A stretch of 64,000 bases of DNA from JACDAV01 sp964626755 (GCA_964626755.1 CAZVGO010000014.1:62001-126000); one strand, 5' to 3'; counted from the stretch's first letter, positions 15,607 through 24,352 are shown. Notes: a model not told the origin generated them from the letters alone. Program-made: numbers and translations.

Positions 15607-17000
15607 CCCGAGCCGCGCTCCGCGTTGCCGGGGCGTTGTCGGCCGCCCTCGCCGTGTTCGCGTTGCCCGCCATCGTGGCGGGTCACGCCCTCGAAGGCAG
15701 GTATGTGAGCCAGCTGCCGCTGGTGGCCTACCTCGCCGGCGCCGGACTGGCGGTCGCGCTGTCGTTCGTGTTCGTCCTCCTCCGCGACCTTCGCTCGGAC
15801 CCGCCGCCGGCCAACGCGCCGCGAGTCCTTCCCCCTGCCCCCGTGCGCATCGGGCTCCGGGCGATCGGCCTGCTCGGCTGGGTCTGGATCGTCGCCCAGG
15901 GGCTCGTCGGAGGATCGTCCGACGCGGACGTGGGCTCGCTCTTCGTGTGGGTCTACACATGGGTCGGTATCGCGATCGTGTCGGCGTTCGTCTTCCCGAT
16001 CTGGCACTGGCTCGACCCGTTCTCGACGCTCCACGACATCGGTGCGCGCGTCCTTCGGTCGGTCGGACTGGGCAGCTGGGACGCTGCCGACTACCCGGCG
16101 TGGCTCGGGCGTTGGCCGGCGGTCGCCGCCATGGCGTTCGTCATCTGGCTCGAGATCGTCCTGCTCGGCGGGATCGGCCGGACGTTGTTCATCGTCGTCG
16201 TGGCCTACACGGCATTCACCCTCGCGATGATGGCCCAGTTCGGGCGCGACACGTGGCGGGCGAATGGCGAGGTGTTCAGCGTGTGGTTCCGGTTGCTCAA
16301 CCGGCTGGCGCCGATCGGACTGGCGGACGAAGAGGGCCGAGTGAAACGCCGTCCGTTCGCCGGCGGCCTGCTCGAAGGTGGCTGGACGCGCGCGGATGTC
16401 GTGCTCATCGCGTTGGCCACGGGATCGATCCTGTTCGACGGGATCTCGCAGACGACGCCGTGGTTCGAGGTCTTCGGGGCGCCGGCGGCCCCGATGTTGA
16501 CTCTCCAGCTGGCGGCCTTCCTCGGCCTTGTCGCGGCAGCGGCGCTCGGGGTGGCGGCGCTCGTCGGCGTCGCGTCGACCGCGGCCGGTCTTCTGCCAAT
16601 CGCCGTGGGCTACCTCGTGGCCCACTACCTGACGTACCTGCTGATCGACGGTCAGCGAATCTTCATCGCGATTTCCGATCCCCTCCAGACCGGGGCGAAC
16701 ATCTTCGGGACCGCGTTCTACCAGCCGACTGCCGGGTTCCTCTCGCCCGGCCTGGTGTGGACGACCCAGCTGATCGCCGTCGTCGGGGGCCACATGATCG
16801 GCGCCTGGGGCGGGCATCTCGCGGCCGCTCGCGGGGCCGGCCCGGATGTCAGGCTGCGCCATAGTGCCCGCCTGCGCCAGGTACCGCTGGCTGTGGTCAT
16901 GGTCGCGTTGACGACGATCACGCTGTGGTCGCTCGGCCAGTCGATCGTCGTGACGGAGGAGGCCGCGATCGTGACGGGCGCGGCATACCCGGTCGCATGA
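15603..17000 (+). CDS. Polytopic membrane protein linked to CopC
   Basis: A 465-residue protein with about 11 hydrophobic segments and no known enzymatic motif. Conserved-looking polar positions inside helices include HWLDPFSTLHD, HYLTYLLIDGQR and GGHMIGAWGGH, several with His that could hold copper or haem. It is translationally coupled to CopC (ATGA overlap), so a role in copper transfer across the membrane, like CopD, is a reasonable inference, although it does not look like the standard CopD fold. Similar long membrane proteins occur beside CopC in high-GC bacteria. Its stop overlaps the next start. Confidence 0.6.
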   Translation: MTRAALRVAGALSAALAVFALPAIVAGHALEGRYVSQLPLVAYLAGAGLAVALSFVFVLLRDLRSDPPPANAPRVLPPAPVRIGLRAIGLLGWVWIVAQGLVGGSSDADVGSLFVWVYTWVGIAIVSAFVFPIWHWLDPFSTLHDIGARVLRSVGLGSWDAADYPAWLGRWPAVAAMAFVIWLEIVLLGGIGRTLFIVVVAYTAFTLAMMAQFGRDTWRANGEVFSVWFRLLNRLAPIGLADEEGRVKRRPFAGGLLEGGWTRADVVLIALATGSILFDGISQTTPWFEVFGAPAAPMLTLQLAAFLGLVAAAALGVAALVGVASTAAGLLPIAVGYLVAHYLTYLLIDGQRIFIAISDPLQTGANIFGTAFYQPTAGFLSPGLVWTTQLIAVVGGHMIGAWGGHLAAARGAGPDVRLRHSARLRQVPLAVVMVALTTITLWSLGQSIVVTEEAAIVTGAAYPVA

Positions 17001-17446
17001 AGTTCCGAGCGAACGTCGAAACCACCGGCAAGACCACGATGGGATTCCAGGTGCCGCCGGAGATCGTCGAGAAGCTGGGCGCCGGCAAGAGGCCGCCGGT
17101 CCGGGTGACGATCAACGGCTACACGTACCGCAGCACGGTGGCGCCGATGGGCGGCGTGTTCATGATGGGCTTGAGTGCAGAGAACCGCGCCGGCGCGAAG
17201 GTTACCGGGCCAGGGGTGATCGATGTCGACTTTGAGCTCGACACGGCACCGCGCGAAGTCACGGTGCCGCCGGATTTCGCGAAGGCGCTCGCCGCCGAGC
17301 CCGCCGCGAAGAAGACATTCGACGGACTGTCGTACAGCAACAAGTCCTGGCACGTGCTCCAGATCCAGGGCGCAAAGACGGACGAGACGCGCCAGCGCCG
17401 CATCGCAAAGTCGGTCGAGGCGTTGCGCGAGGGCCGGATCCGCTAG
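16997..17446 (+). CDS. DUF1905/YdeI (OmdA)-type protein
   Basis: A 149-residue two-part protein. The N-terminal half (FRANVETTGKTTMGFQVPPE, then RPPVRVTINGYTYRSTVAPMGG) is the DUF1905 small beta-barrel; the C-terminal half (PPDFAKALAAEPAAKKTFD, SNKSWHVLQIQGAKTDETRQ, RIAKSVEALREG) is the YdeI/OmpD-associated helical domain. The domain pair is common and often called bacteriocin-protection-like, but a molecular activity is not established. The ATG overlaps the stop of the membrane gene (ATGA), making this the third gene of the CopC operon. Confidence 0.85.
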   Translation: MKFRANVETTGKTTMGFQVPPEIVEKLGAGKRPPVRVTINGYTYRSTVAPMGGVFMMGLSAENRAGAKVTGPGVIDVDFELDTAPREVTVPPDFAKALAAEPAAKKTFDGLSYSNKSWHVLQIQGAKTDETRQRRIAKSVEALREGRIR

Positions 17447-17461
17447 GCGCGCCGGGTGCCT

Positions 17462-17839
17462 CTACGGCAGCTCGAGGATCGAGACGATGTTCCCCGCCGG
17501 GTCCTTGAACCAGGCAATCGCCGGGCCTTGACCTCGTGAGATCCCCTTCTTGTCCTGCCCGAAGTCCGGCCCGTAGTGCTCGAACTTGACGCCCTTCGCC
17601 GTTAGCTGGTCGACCGCCTTCTCGACGTCCGGCACCGGGAAGTTCAGGACCGTGTAGGTCGCCGGCTGGTGGTTCTCCTTCGGGTAGACGAAGACGTTCG
17701 CGCCGCCGGCGAGATGCAACTCCAGGGTCCCCATCGGGCCGTCCGCAACGTCGACACCAAGTGTCTTGCCGTAGAAGTCCTTGGCCTTCGCGAGATCGTC
17801 AACCGAAAAGCCCGAGAAGGCCTTGCTCTGCTTGAACAT
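17462..17839 (-). CDS. VOC (glyoxalase/bleomycin-resistance fold) protein
   Basis: A 125-residue single VOC module: FSGFSVDDLAKAKDFYGKTL, a central beta hairpin with LELHLAGGANVFVYPK, the second beta-alpha unit VLNFPVPDVEKAVDQLTAKG and a C-terminal FKDPAGNIVSILE. The metal-ligand Glu of FxDPxGN-x-x-x-x-xE is present. Substrate is unknown; relatives include lactoylglutathione lyases and many uncharacterised enzymes. A strong GGAGGAG lies before the ATG. It is convergent with the CopC operon. The 199 bases upstream, before the carB stop, show nothing recognisable. Confidence 0.85.
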   Translation of the reverse strand: MFKQSKAFSGFSVDDLAKAKDFYGKTLGVDVADGPMGTLELHLAGGANVFVYPKENHQPATYTVLNFPVPDVEKAVDQLTAKGVKFEHYGPDFGQDKKGISRGQGPAIAWFKDPAGNIVSILELP

Positions 17840-18038
17840 CGATGTCTCCTCCGAGTCGGCACCCCATGTGCCACCGAGTTGCCAATCTTGCATCCCCGGA
17901 CAGTTGGACGGACTCAATCGCCCAATCTCATCGCCCGCGGCATGCCTTGCCGCACGAACGCACGGCGGGAGCTGCGGGTCAAGACCGGCCAGCAAGGCGG
18001 ATAGCGCTCCGAGGGTGACAGATAGGGAGTAAGCGCGC

Positions 18039-21000
18039 CTAGGTTGCGCTGCCGACGGCCACCCGTCCCCGCGGACCAGGAACCCACTCGCCGAGCGGGC
18101 GTACCTCGGAGAGGCGCGACACGATCGCCGGGTCGAGCGCCTCGGCCGCGGCAACCGCAGTCTCGATCGCGGTCAGGCACAGGATGCCCTCGGCAGTCGC
18201 GGCGTGGCGGATCTCCGCCGCGTCGCGGACCGCGCCGGAGCGCGGGGTCGGCGTGTTGACGACGAGCCGGACCTCGCCCGACGCGACGAGGTCGAGGATC
18301 GCGACCTCGCCGGCGGCCTCGTTCGCCGCCTCGCCGAGCTTCGCGACAGCGCCAGCCTCGAACCCCGCCGCAGCGAGTGCGGCCCGCGTCCCGGGCGTGG
18401 CCGCGAGCGAGTAGCCCGCCGCCGTGAGACCGGCCGCCAGGCGCGGCAACAAGCCCTTGTCCCGGTCGGCGATCGTGAGGAGCGCGAGGGCACCCTCGCC
18501 GTCCGAGCCCGCCCTCGGCGGGACGAGCGATGCACCCAACAGCGCCTTGGCCATTGCCACTCGCGGATCTGTGTGAATCCCGATGACCTCGCCGGTCGAC
18601 TGCATCCCCGGACCCACCGACGGGTCGACGCCCCGCAGCTTCGCGGTCGAGAACGCCGGCGCCTTGACCGCGACAAATGGCGGTGGTGCGAGCAGTCCCC
18701 CACTCCAGCCGAGCTCCTCGAGCGTCGCGCCGAGCGCAATCCGGACGGCGAGCTCGACCATCGGGACGCCGGTCACCTTCGACATGAACGGCACCGTGCG
18801 CGAGGCGCGGGGGTTGACCTCGATGAGATACACGCCGTCGTCGCGGACGATGAACTGGGCGTTGACGAGGCCCTTCGCGCCCAGCGCGAGGACGACCCGC
18901 TCCATCGAGGCGACGATCAGATCGACGTCACCCTCCGACACCGTCTGGGGCGGGAAGAGTCCCACCGAGTCGCCGCTGTGGACACCCGCCCGCTCGACGT
19001 GCTCGAGGAGGCCCGGGATGAGGACCGCCACGCCATCCGACACGGCGTCGACGTCGACTTCGACGCCCTCGAGATAGCGGTCGATCCGGACCGGCCGATC
19101 GGGATCGACGACGGTCGCCGCCGCGAGCTGCCGGACGAGATCCTCGGGCGAGTAGCAGAAATCGATCGCGAGACCGCCGAGGACGAACGACGGCCGGACG
19201 ATGACCGGGTAACCGATCCGCTCGGCGAGCGTCAGCGCCTCCTCGACGCTATGGGCCACCCCGCCCTCCGGCTGCGGGATCCCGAGCCGGTCGAGGAGGG
19301 CGGCGAACCTGGTCCGGTCCTCGGCCTGGTCGATCGCCTCGAGGTCGCTGCCGAGGAGCGGCACTCCGCTCGCGGCGAGCGGCGCGGCGAGGTTGAGCGG
19401 CGTCTGGCCGCCGTAGGCCACCATGGCGGGGAGAAGCGCTTCCCCGTCCGCCGTCTCGGCATCGATGACCGATCGCACGCTCTCGGGGTCGAGCGGCTCG
19501 AAGTACAGCCGCGACGACGCGTCGAAGTCCGTCGATACGGTTTCCGGATTCGAGTTGATCATCACCGCCCGCCAACCGGCGCGCCGGAGCGTGTCGGCCG
19601 CGTGGACCGCGCAGTAGTCGAACTCGATCCCCTGGCCGATCCGGACCGGGCCGCTGCCGATGACGAGCGCCGCCGGACGTTCGACCGGCGGCGCCTCCGG
19701 CGGTGAGCCCGCCGCGGCGTACGTCGAGTAGAAGTACGGGGTCTCGGCCGCGAACTCGGCCGCGCAGGTGTCGACCATCGCGTAGCCGGGCCGGAGGCGG
19801 AGGGCGAGACGCGCTGCGCGAAGGGCATCGGACGACACGCCGGCGATCGCCCCGAGCTCCCGGTCACCGAATCCGGCCCGCTTCACCGTCGCGAGGAGCG
19901 TCGCAGCTTCGGCATCGCGCGGATCGGAAAGACGCGTTCCGAATGCCCGCACCTCCGCCTCGAGGGCCACGTTCCGGTGGAGCTCCCCGACGAACCACGG
20001 CGCGATCCCGGTCGCGTCCTGGATCACCGCATCCGGCACGCCCCGCCGCAGGAGGCCGAGGATCCGCCACAACCGGCTGTCGGACGGCTCGAGGAAGCGG
20101 CGCAGCACGATCGGTGCGGCGGACCGCTGCGCGAAACGGGTCGACTCGCACGCCTGGCCTGCCTCGTCGAGCCAGTGGATCGGGTCGTCCTCGTCAGGGT
20201 TACCCGCATACACCGCGGCGAGGTAGTCGAACGCGGCGCTCCACGACGGGTCCTCGGCGAGCGGTCCCGCGCCCGCCTGCTCGAGCCCGCGGAGCGCCTT
20301 GTTGAGTGCGGATCCGAAGGTCCGGTCGATCGCCATGACTTCGCCGGTCGCCTTCATCTGTGAGCCGAGCGTTCGGTCGGCGCCCGGGAACTTGTCGAAC
20401 GGGAAGCGCGGCAGCTTGACGACGACGTAGTCGAGCGCCGGCTCGAACGCGGCGACAGTCGTGCCCGTGACGACGTTCGGGATCTCCGCCAGCGTGCGTC
20501 CTATGGCGATCTGCGCGGCGACTCGCGCGATCGGATAGCCGGTCGCCTTCGACGCGAGTGCCGACGACCGCGACACGCGCGGGTTCACCTCGATGACCGC
20601 GTACTCGGTCGAGTCGGGCGACAGCGCGAACTGGACGTTGCAGCCGCCCTCGACCCCGAGCCCGCGGATGATCGCGAGCGCGGCACTGCGTAATCGCTGG
20701 TGGACCGCGTCGGTCAGCGTCTGGACCGGGGCGACGACGATCGAGTCGCCGGTGTGGACGCCGAGCGGGTCGACGTTCTCCATCGAGCACACGGCGATGC
20801 ACGTGTCCTCCGCGTCGCGCATCACCTCGTATTCGATCTCCTGCCAGCCGACGAGGCAGCGCTCGACCATGACCTGGCCGATCGGGCTCGCCCGCAGGCC
20901 GGCGCGGATTCGCTCGCGGTACGCGTCCTCGGTTCCGACGATCCCGCCGCCCGTTCCCCCGAGCGTGTACGCGGGACGGACGATGGCCGGCAGGCCGATC

Positions 21001-21503
21001 TCGGCGAGCGCGGCGTCAGCCGAGGCCTGTCGCTCTGCCGCAGTCGCGCCCTCGACGATCGCGCTGGGCGCATACGGCTGGCCGATCCGGTCGAGCAGGT
21101 CGCGGAACAGTTCGCGATCCTCGGCCATCCGGATCGCCTCGAGCGGCGTGCCGAGCATCCTCACGCCGTACCGATCGAGGATTCCCGCGTCGGCGAGCTG
21201 GGTCGCGAGGTTGAGTGCCGTCTGGCCACCGAGTCCCGCGAGCAGGCCGTCCGGTCGCTCCCGCTCGATGACTGCCGCGACCGCGTCGACGGTGAGCGGC
21301 TCGAGGTACACCGCGTCCGCGACCTGCGAGTCGGTCATGATCGTCGCCGGATTCGAGTTCACGAGGATCGTCCGAACGCCCTCGGCCCTGAGGGCGCGGC
21401 AGGCCTGCGTGCCGGCATAGTCGAACTCGGCAGCCTGGCCGATGACAACCGGCCCGGATCCGAGGATCAGGACGGACTCGGGCCTCTCCGTCACGGGCCG
21501 CAT
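18039..21503 (-). CDS. carB: Carbamoyl-phosphate synthase large subunit
   Basis: A 1154-residue CarB that makes carbamoyl phosphate from ammonia, bicarbonate and two ATP for pyrimidine and arginine synthesis. Both ATP-grasp halves are seen, each with the NSNP motif (VNSNPATIMTD in the first, INSNPETVSTD in the second), each with ExNPR (IEVNPRVSRSS, IEVNPRASRTV) and the oligomerisation region between. The C-terminal MGS-like allosteric domain (LLTIADRDKGLLPRLAAGL onward, including VVNTPTPRSG) is complete and is where UMP or ornithine would act. I chose ATG 21503 (MRPVTERPESVLILGSGP). It is separated from carA by 189 bases containing an inverted repeat, so it may have its own promoter. Confidence 0.97.
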   Translation of the reverse strand: MRPVTERPESVLILGSGPVVIGQAAEFDYAGTQACRALRAEGVRTILVNSNPATIMTDSQVADAVYLEPLTVDAVAAVIERERPDGLLAGLGGQTALNLATQLADAGILDRYGVRMLGTPLEAIRMAEDRELFRDLLDRIGQPYAPSAIVEGATAAERQASADAALAEIGLPAIVRPAYTLGGTGGGIVGTEDAYRERIRAGLRASPIGQVMVERCLVGWQEIEYEVMRDAEDTCIAVCSMENVDPLGVHTGDSIVVAPVQTLTDAVHQRLRSAALAIIRGLGVEGGCNVQFALSPDSTEYAVIEVNPRVSRSSALASKATGYPIARVAAQIAIGRTLAEIPNVVTGTTVAAFEPALDYVVVKLPRFPFDKFPGADRTLGSQMKATGEVMAIDRTFGSALNKALRGLEQAGAGPLAEDPSWSAAFDYLAAVYAGNPDEDDPIHWLDEAGQACESTRFAQRSAAPIVLRRFLEPSDSRLWRILGLLRRGVPDAVIQDATGIAPWFVGELHRNVALEAEVRAFGTRLSDPRDAEAATLLATVKRAGFGDRELGAIAGVSSDALRAARLALRLRPGYAMVDTCAAEFAAETPYFYSTYAAAGSPPEAPPVERPAALVIGSGPVRIGQGIEFDYCAVHAADTLRRAGWRAVMINSNPETVSTDFDASSRLYFEPLDPESVRSVIDAETADGEALLPAMVAYGGQTPLNLAAPLAASGVPLLGSDLEAIDQAEDRTRFAALLDRLGIPQPEGGVAHSVEEALTLAERIGYPVIVRPSFVLGGLAIDFCYSPEDLVRQLAAATVVDPDRPVRIDRYLEGVEVDVDAVSDGVAVLIPGLLEHVERAGVHSGDSVGLFPPQTVSEGDVDLIVASMERVVLALGAKGLVNAQFIVRDDGVYLIEVNPRASRTVPFMSKVTGVPMVELAVRIALGATLEELGWSGGLLAPPPFVAVKAPAFSTAKLRGVDPSVGPGMQSTGEVIGIHTDPRVAMAKALLGASLVPPRAGSDGEGALALLTIADRDKGLLPRLAAGLTAAGYSLAATPGTRAALAAAGFEAGAVAKLGEAANEAAGEVAILDLVASGEVRLVVNTPTPRSGAVRDAAEIRHAATAEGILCLTAIETAVAAAEALDPAIVSRLSEVRPLGEWVPGPRGRVAVGSAT

Positions 21504-21589
21504 CCTGCCTGCCCGCGCACAGCCGTATTCCAAGAAGGATTAGCGGGCCGGCAATCCGACCGTCGGGCGCCCGAACCGAGCAGCATTAT

Positions 21590-21624
21590 GGCGTCTCCAC
21601 GCATGACGAAGCGGCCGAGACGCC
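21590..21624 (-). other. Inverted repeat in carA-carB gap
   Basis: GGCGTCTC and GAGACGCC pair perfectly across 19 bases, 69 bases after the carA stop. On the minus strand the second arm runs into CATAAT, a possible -10 for carB. It could be a terminator stem after carA or part of a carB control region; no T-run follows. Confidence 0.35.
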
Positions 21625-21692
21625 TCCCCGATGGGCCCACGCGGCTGCGCAATCCTTCTGTGCGTACGCGGGCTGCCCCATGAGCCTTGACC

Positions 21693-22844
21693 TCATCGGC
21701 CGCGCGCGGAGGCCGCGGCCACGAAGCGGTCGAAGACCGCGAGCGCGTCGAGCGGCCCCGGCGCGCCCTCGGGGTGGTACTGGACCGTCTCGATCGGCTT
21801 GTCCCGGTGCCGCAGGCCCTCCACAGATCCGTCGTTGAGGTTCACCTGGCTGACACGGAAGCCGCTCGCCGGGTCGAGCGTCCCGCCAACGACCTGGACC
21901 TCGTGGTTCTGGGCCGTCACCTGGACGATCCCGGTCTCGACGTCGCGGACCGGGTGGTTCGCCCCGTGATGCCCGAACCGGAGCCGGCGCGTCTCCGCGC
22001 CCGCGGCGCGTCCGACGATCTGGTGGCCGAGGCAGATGCCGAGCAACGGGCGGCCGTCGTCGATCGCGGCCCGGGCGAGCGCGACGGGGCCGGCGAGCCG
22101 GGCCGGATCGCCCGGGCCGGGCGACAGGACGAGGCCGTCGACGTCCGGACGCAGCGCATCGGCCGCGGACGCGGTGTGCGGCAGCACCCGGACCCGGGCG
22201 CCGCGCCGCCGAAGGCTCGACACGATGTTCGCCTTGAGCCCGAAGTCGAGGATCGCGACGAGCGGCCCACCTTCAGACAGCTCGCCGATCTCGGTGACGG
22301 CCGCCGGCGACACCTGGCCGACGAAGTCCTGGTCCTCCCAGCGTGCGACGGCCGCGGCTGCGGCGACGGCTGCCGACTCGACGATCTCGCCGGGCGCAGT
22401 GAGGATCGCGCGGAGGCTGCCCGTCGTTCGGAGGTGTCGCGCGAGCGCCCGCGTGTCGACGCCGGCGATCGCGGGGATCCCCGCCTGCCGCAGGAGCGTC
22501 GCGAGCTGCCGCGCGTCGTCCAGGACTGCGGCCGTCGCATTCCCGACCACGAGACCGCGCAGCCACGGACGGAGGGATTGATCCTCGTCGAGCAACCGGC
22601 CGTAGTTGCCGATCAGTGGATAGGTCATCACGACGATCTGGCCGGCATAGGACGGGTCCGTGCAGACCTCCTGGTAGCCGGTCTGGCTCGTGTTCACGAC
22701 GAGGTCGCCTCCGGCGGCCAGTGCCGCGCCGAAGGCGATGCCGGGGAACACCGTCCCGTCTTCGAGCGCCAGGAGGGCGGGGCCCAGGTCGCCGATTCGG
22801 GGGTCGACGATCGAGTCGGGTCGGGGTCGGGGCGGGACGATCAT
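21693..22844 (-). CDS. carA: Carbamoyl-phosphate synthase small subunit
   Basis: A 383-residue glutaminase subunit that supplies ammonia to CarB. The N-terminal CarA domain (LALEDGTVFPGIAFGA, VVNTSQTGYQEVCTDPSYAG) is followed by a class-I glutamine amidotransferase domain with nucleophile Cys in LLGICLGHQ and the catalytic His/Glu pair in YHPEG. I chose ATG 22844: it begins the family-typical N-terminus. There is no Shine-Dalgarno before it (GGGCATCCCC). Instead a 30-codon leader frame with a strong AAGGAGG ends exactly on this start codon. The leader also holds two PyrR-type hairpins and a terminator, so expression is probably pyrimidine-controlled. Confidence 0.96.
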   Translation of the reverse strand: MIVPPRPRPDSIVDPRIGDLGPALLALEDGTVFPGIAFGAALAAGGDLVVNTSQTGYQEVCTDPSYAGQIVVMTYPLIGNYGRLLDEDQSLRPWLRGLVVGNATAAVLDDARQLATLLRQAGIPAIAGVDTRALARHLRTTGSLRAILTAPGEIVESAAVAAAAAVARWEDQDFVGQVSPAAVTEIGELSEGGPLVAILDFGLKANIVSSLRRRGARVRVLPHTASAADALRPDVDGLVLSPGPGDPARLAGPVALARAAIDDGRPLLGICLGHQIVGRAAGAETRRLRFGHHGANHPVRDVETGIVQVTAQNHEVQVVGGTLDPASGFRVSQVNLNDGSVEGLRHRDKPIETVQYHPEGAPGPLDALAVFDRFVAAASARGR

Positions 22845-22933
22845 GGGGATGCCCGGCGGGCCGTTCGAAAAAAGTCGTCGCGAGCCGAAAAAAATCCACC
22901 GGCCCTCGGGGCGCGGTGGCAGGTCGCAGGCAT
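22841..22933 (-). CDS. Leader ORF of carA, coupled to carA start
   Basis: A 30-codon frame starts at ATG 22933, 10 bases after AAGGAGG, and ends with a TGA that overlaps the carA ATG (ATGA). It reads through the intrinsic terminator, whose T-run encodes Phe-Phe, and a second T6 run that again encodes Phe-Phe. carA lacks its own ribosome-binding site, so re-initiation after this frame is the simplest way to translate carA. The Shine-Dalgarno lies directly behind the second PyrR hairpin, so PyrR binding could also block ribosome loading. Confidence 0.6.
   Translation of the reverse strand: MPATCHRAPRAGGFFSARDDFFRTARRASP
22888..22919 (-). terminator. Intrinsic terminator (attenuator) in carA leader
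   Basis: On the minus strand CCACCG-C-GCCC, loop CGA, GGGC-CGGTGG forms a 10-bp stem with one bulged base, followed at once by A and seven T. It lies 43 bases before the carA start, downstream of two PyrR-type hairpins. The 5' arm of the second hairpin (ACCGGTCCC) can pair with GGGCCGGT of the terminator 3' half, which gives an antiterminator. Confidence 0.85.
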
Positions 22934-22951
22934 GGTCGTCGAGCCTCCTTC

Positions 22952-22969
22952 CCGGCCTCACGGGACCGG
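22952..22969 (-). promoter_or_regulatory. PyrR-binding RNA hairpin 2
   Basis: The RNA CCGG-UCCCGUGAGG-CCGG folds with a 4-bp stem and a loop that fits the PyrR-binding consensus UCCnGnGAGG. It sits directly before the AAGGAGG of the leader ORF and upstream of the terminator. Confidence 0.8.
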
Positions 22970-22972
22970 TAC

Positions 22973-22992
22973 GCCGGCCTCACAGGACCAGC
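22973..22992 (-). promoter_or_regulatory. PyrR-binding RNA hairpin 1
   Basis: The RNA GCUGG-UCCUGUGAGG-CCGGC folds with a 5-bp stem (one U-G pair) and the same loop consensus as hairpin 2, only three bases upstream of it. A TACGCT box at 23014-23009 would start the transcript just before it. PyrR is known to bind such loops when UMP or UTP is high. Confidence 0.8.
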
Positions 22993-23179
22993 CGCAAAGG
23001 ACGCCCGAAGCGTAGCACGGCACGGCGCGGCGAACGGGATCGCCGCGCGCGTAACGTGATCGGGGGCCGCATTGACCGTGCCGCCACTGGCGGCGTCATC
23101 TGCGGCGGGCGGCGGCGGCCCGCGGTCGCGGCATCGAGGGCCAGCGCGCCGGCTGACGTTCTCGCGTACCGTGCGGGGT

Positions 23180-24265
23180 ATGAAGCGTCCCGCCATCCTG
23201 CTTGGGGCAATCACCTTGATCGTCGCGGCTTGCTCCACCGCGGGGGCCTCGCCGTCATCGTTGCCATCGCCGACAACGACCCGAACGCCCGTCCCGAGCG
23301 TCCCGCCAACTCCCACTTCGACCGTCGCACCCACCGCCCCACCGAGCCCAGGCTGGGCGCGACTCGACGTGGGCGCGAGTCCGGCTCGCCGAGAGGACCA
23401 CACGTGGACGGTCGACGCGGGGTCGGGAACCGCCTGGCTGTTCGGCGGCCGCGACGGCGGCACGCTCTTCGACGACCTGTGGGCATACGACCTCGCCTCG
23501 GACCGGTGGACGCGGGCCGAACCGTCCGGCGACGCGCCGGCTGCCCGGTTCGGGCATACCGGGACATGGGTGGACGGCGTGGGCCTCGTCGTCTGGAGCG
23601 GGCAGTCGGGTGGCGACTTCTTCGACGACATCCATGCGTACGACCCGGCAACGAACCGCTGGACGCGCCTGGCGGACGAGGGTGCGGTCCCCGATGGGCG
23701 CTACGGGTCGTGCGCCGCGCTCGGGCCGGACGGACGGCTGTGGATCAGCCACGGCTTCACGTTTTCGGGCCGGTTCGCCGACACTCGCGCGTATGACTTT
23801 GCGGCCCGGGCCTGGGCCGAGGTGACGCCCAGGGAGGCGGGCCCCGTCAAGCGCTGCCTCCACGACTGCGTCTGGTCACCGGACGGTCGGCTCGTGCTCT
23901 ATGCCGGACAGACGAACGGAGTCGCCGCCCTCGGCGACCTGTGGACGCTCGATCCGGCCGGGGGCTGGACCGAGGCCGCGGCCCCGGAGCCTCCGGCGCG
24001 CCAGCTCTACGCCCTCGCGGCGACCGGCTCGATCGGATGGGTCTTCGGCGGACGCGGCGCCGATGGCAAGGTGCTCGACGACCTCTGGACACTCGAGCTT
24101 GAAACCCTCGACTGGCAACGGGCGCAACTTGCCGGCGAAGGCCCGGAGGGCCGCGCGGGGGCGACGCTCATCGCGGACCCGGCACGTTCCAGGCTGTTGC
24201 TGTACGGCGGAGTCGGCGCAGCCGCGCTTGCGGACACCTGGCAGCTGACGAACATCGGCGGGTGA
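23180..24265 (+). CDS. Kelch-repeat lipoprotein
   Basis: A 361-residue exported protein. The signal peptide ends in a lipobox (LIVAAC, Cys near 18), so it is lipid-anchored. A Pro/Thr/Ser linker (residues 20-60) leads to a Kelch beta-propeller of about five to six blades with repeats such as AWLFGGRDGGTLFDDLWAYD and GWVFGGRGADGKVLDDLWTL, each with the GG and the YD..W pattern. The role of such propellers in bacteria is mostly binding of protein or glycan outside the cell; no catalytic site is seen. TACCGT lies 7 bases before the ATG, a leaderless pattern. It is divergent from carA. Confidence 0.85.
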   Translation: MKRPAILLGAITLIVAACSTAGASPSSLPSPTTTRTPVPSVPPTPTSTVAPTAPPSPGWARLDVGASPARREDHTWTVDAGSGTAWLFGGRDGGTLFDDLWAYDLASDRWTRAEPSGDAPAARFGHTGTWVDGVGLVVWSGQSGGDFFDDIHAYDPATNRWTRLADEGAVPDGRYGSCAALGPDGRLWISHGFTFSGRFADTRAYDFAARAWAEVTPREAGPVKRCLHDCVWSPDGRLVLYAGQTNGVAALGDLWTLDPAGGWTEAAAPEPPARQLYALAATGSIGWVFGGRGADGKVLDDLWTLELETLDWQRAQLAGEGPEGRAGATLIADPARSRLLLYGGVGAAALADTWQLTNIGG

Positions 24266-24277
24266 CCACCAATCGAG

Positions 24278-24352
24278 TGGTGAGCCCGGAAGGATTCGAA
24301 CCTTCAACCAAGTGATTAAGAGTCACTTGCTCTACCGTTGAGCTACGGGCCC
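24278..24352 (-). tRNA. tRNA-Lys (CTT)
   Basis: The minus strand folds as a full cloverleaf: acceptor GGGCCCG with CGGGCTC (one G-U pair), D arm GCTC-AACGGTA-GAGC, anticodon arm AGTGA-CTCTTAA-TCACT with anticodon CTT, and T arm GAAGG-TTCGAAT-CCTTC. The discriminator is A and the CCA end is encoded. An integrase relic begins 103 bases from its 5' end. Confidence 0.95.

Noticed and set aside
21590..21624. Third PyrR-type element in front of carB
   Set aside because: The inverted repeat lacks the UCCnGnGAGG loop; only a generic hairpin.
22868..22873. Second T6 run before carA as another terminator
   Set aside because: No stable hairpin lies directly upstream of it on the minus strand.
22862..22961. 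Upstream in-frame ATG that would lengthen CarA by about 39 residues
   Set aside because: The added residues are not like any CarA N-terminus and would lie across the terminator and hairpins; the ATG at 22844 gives the normal family start.
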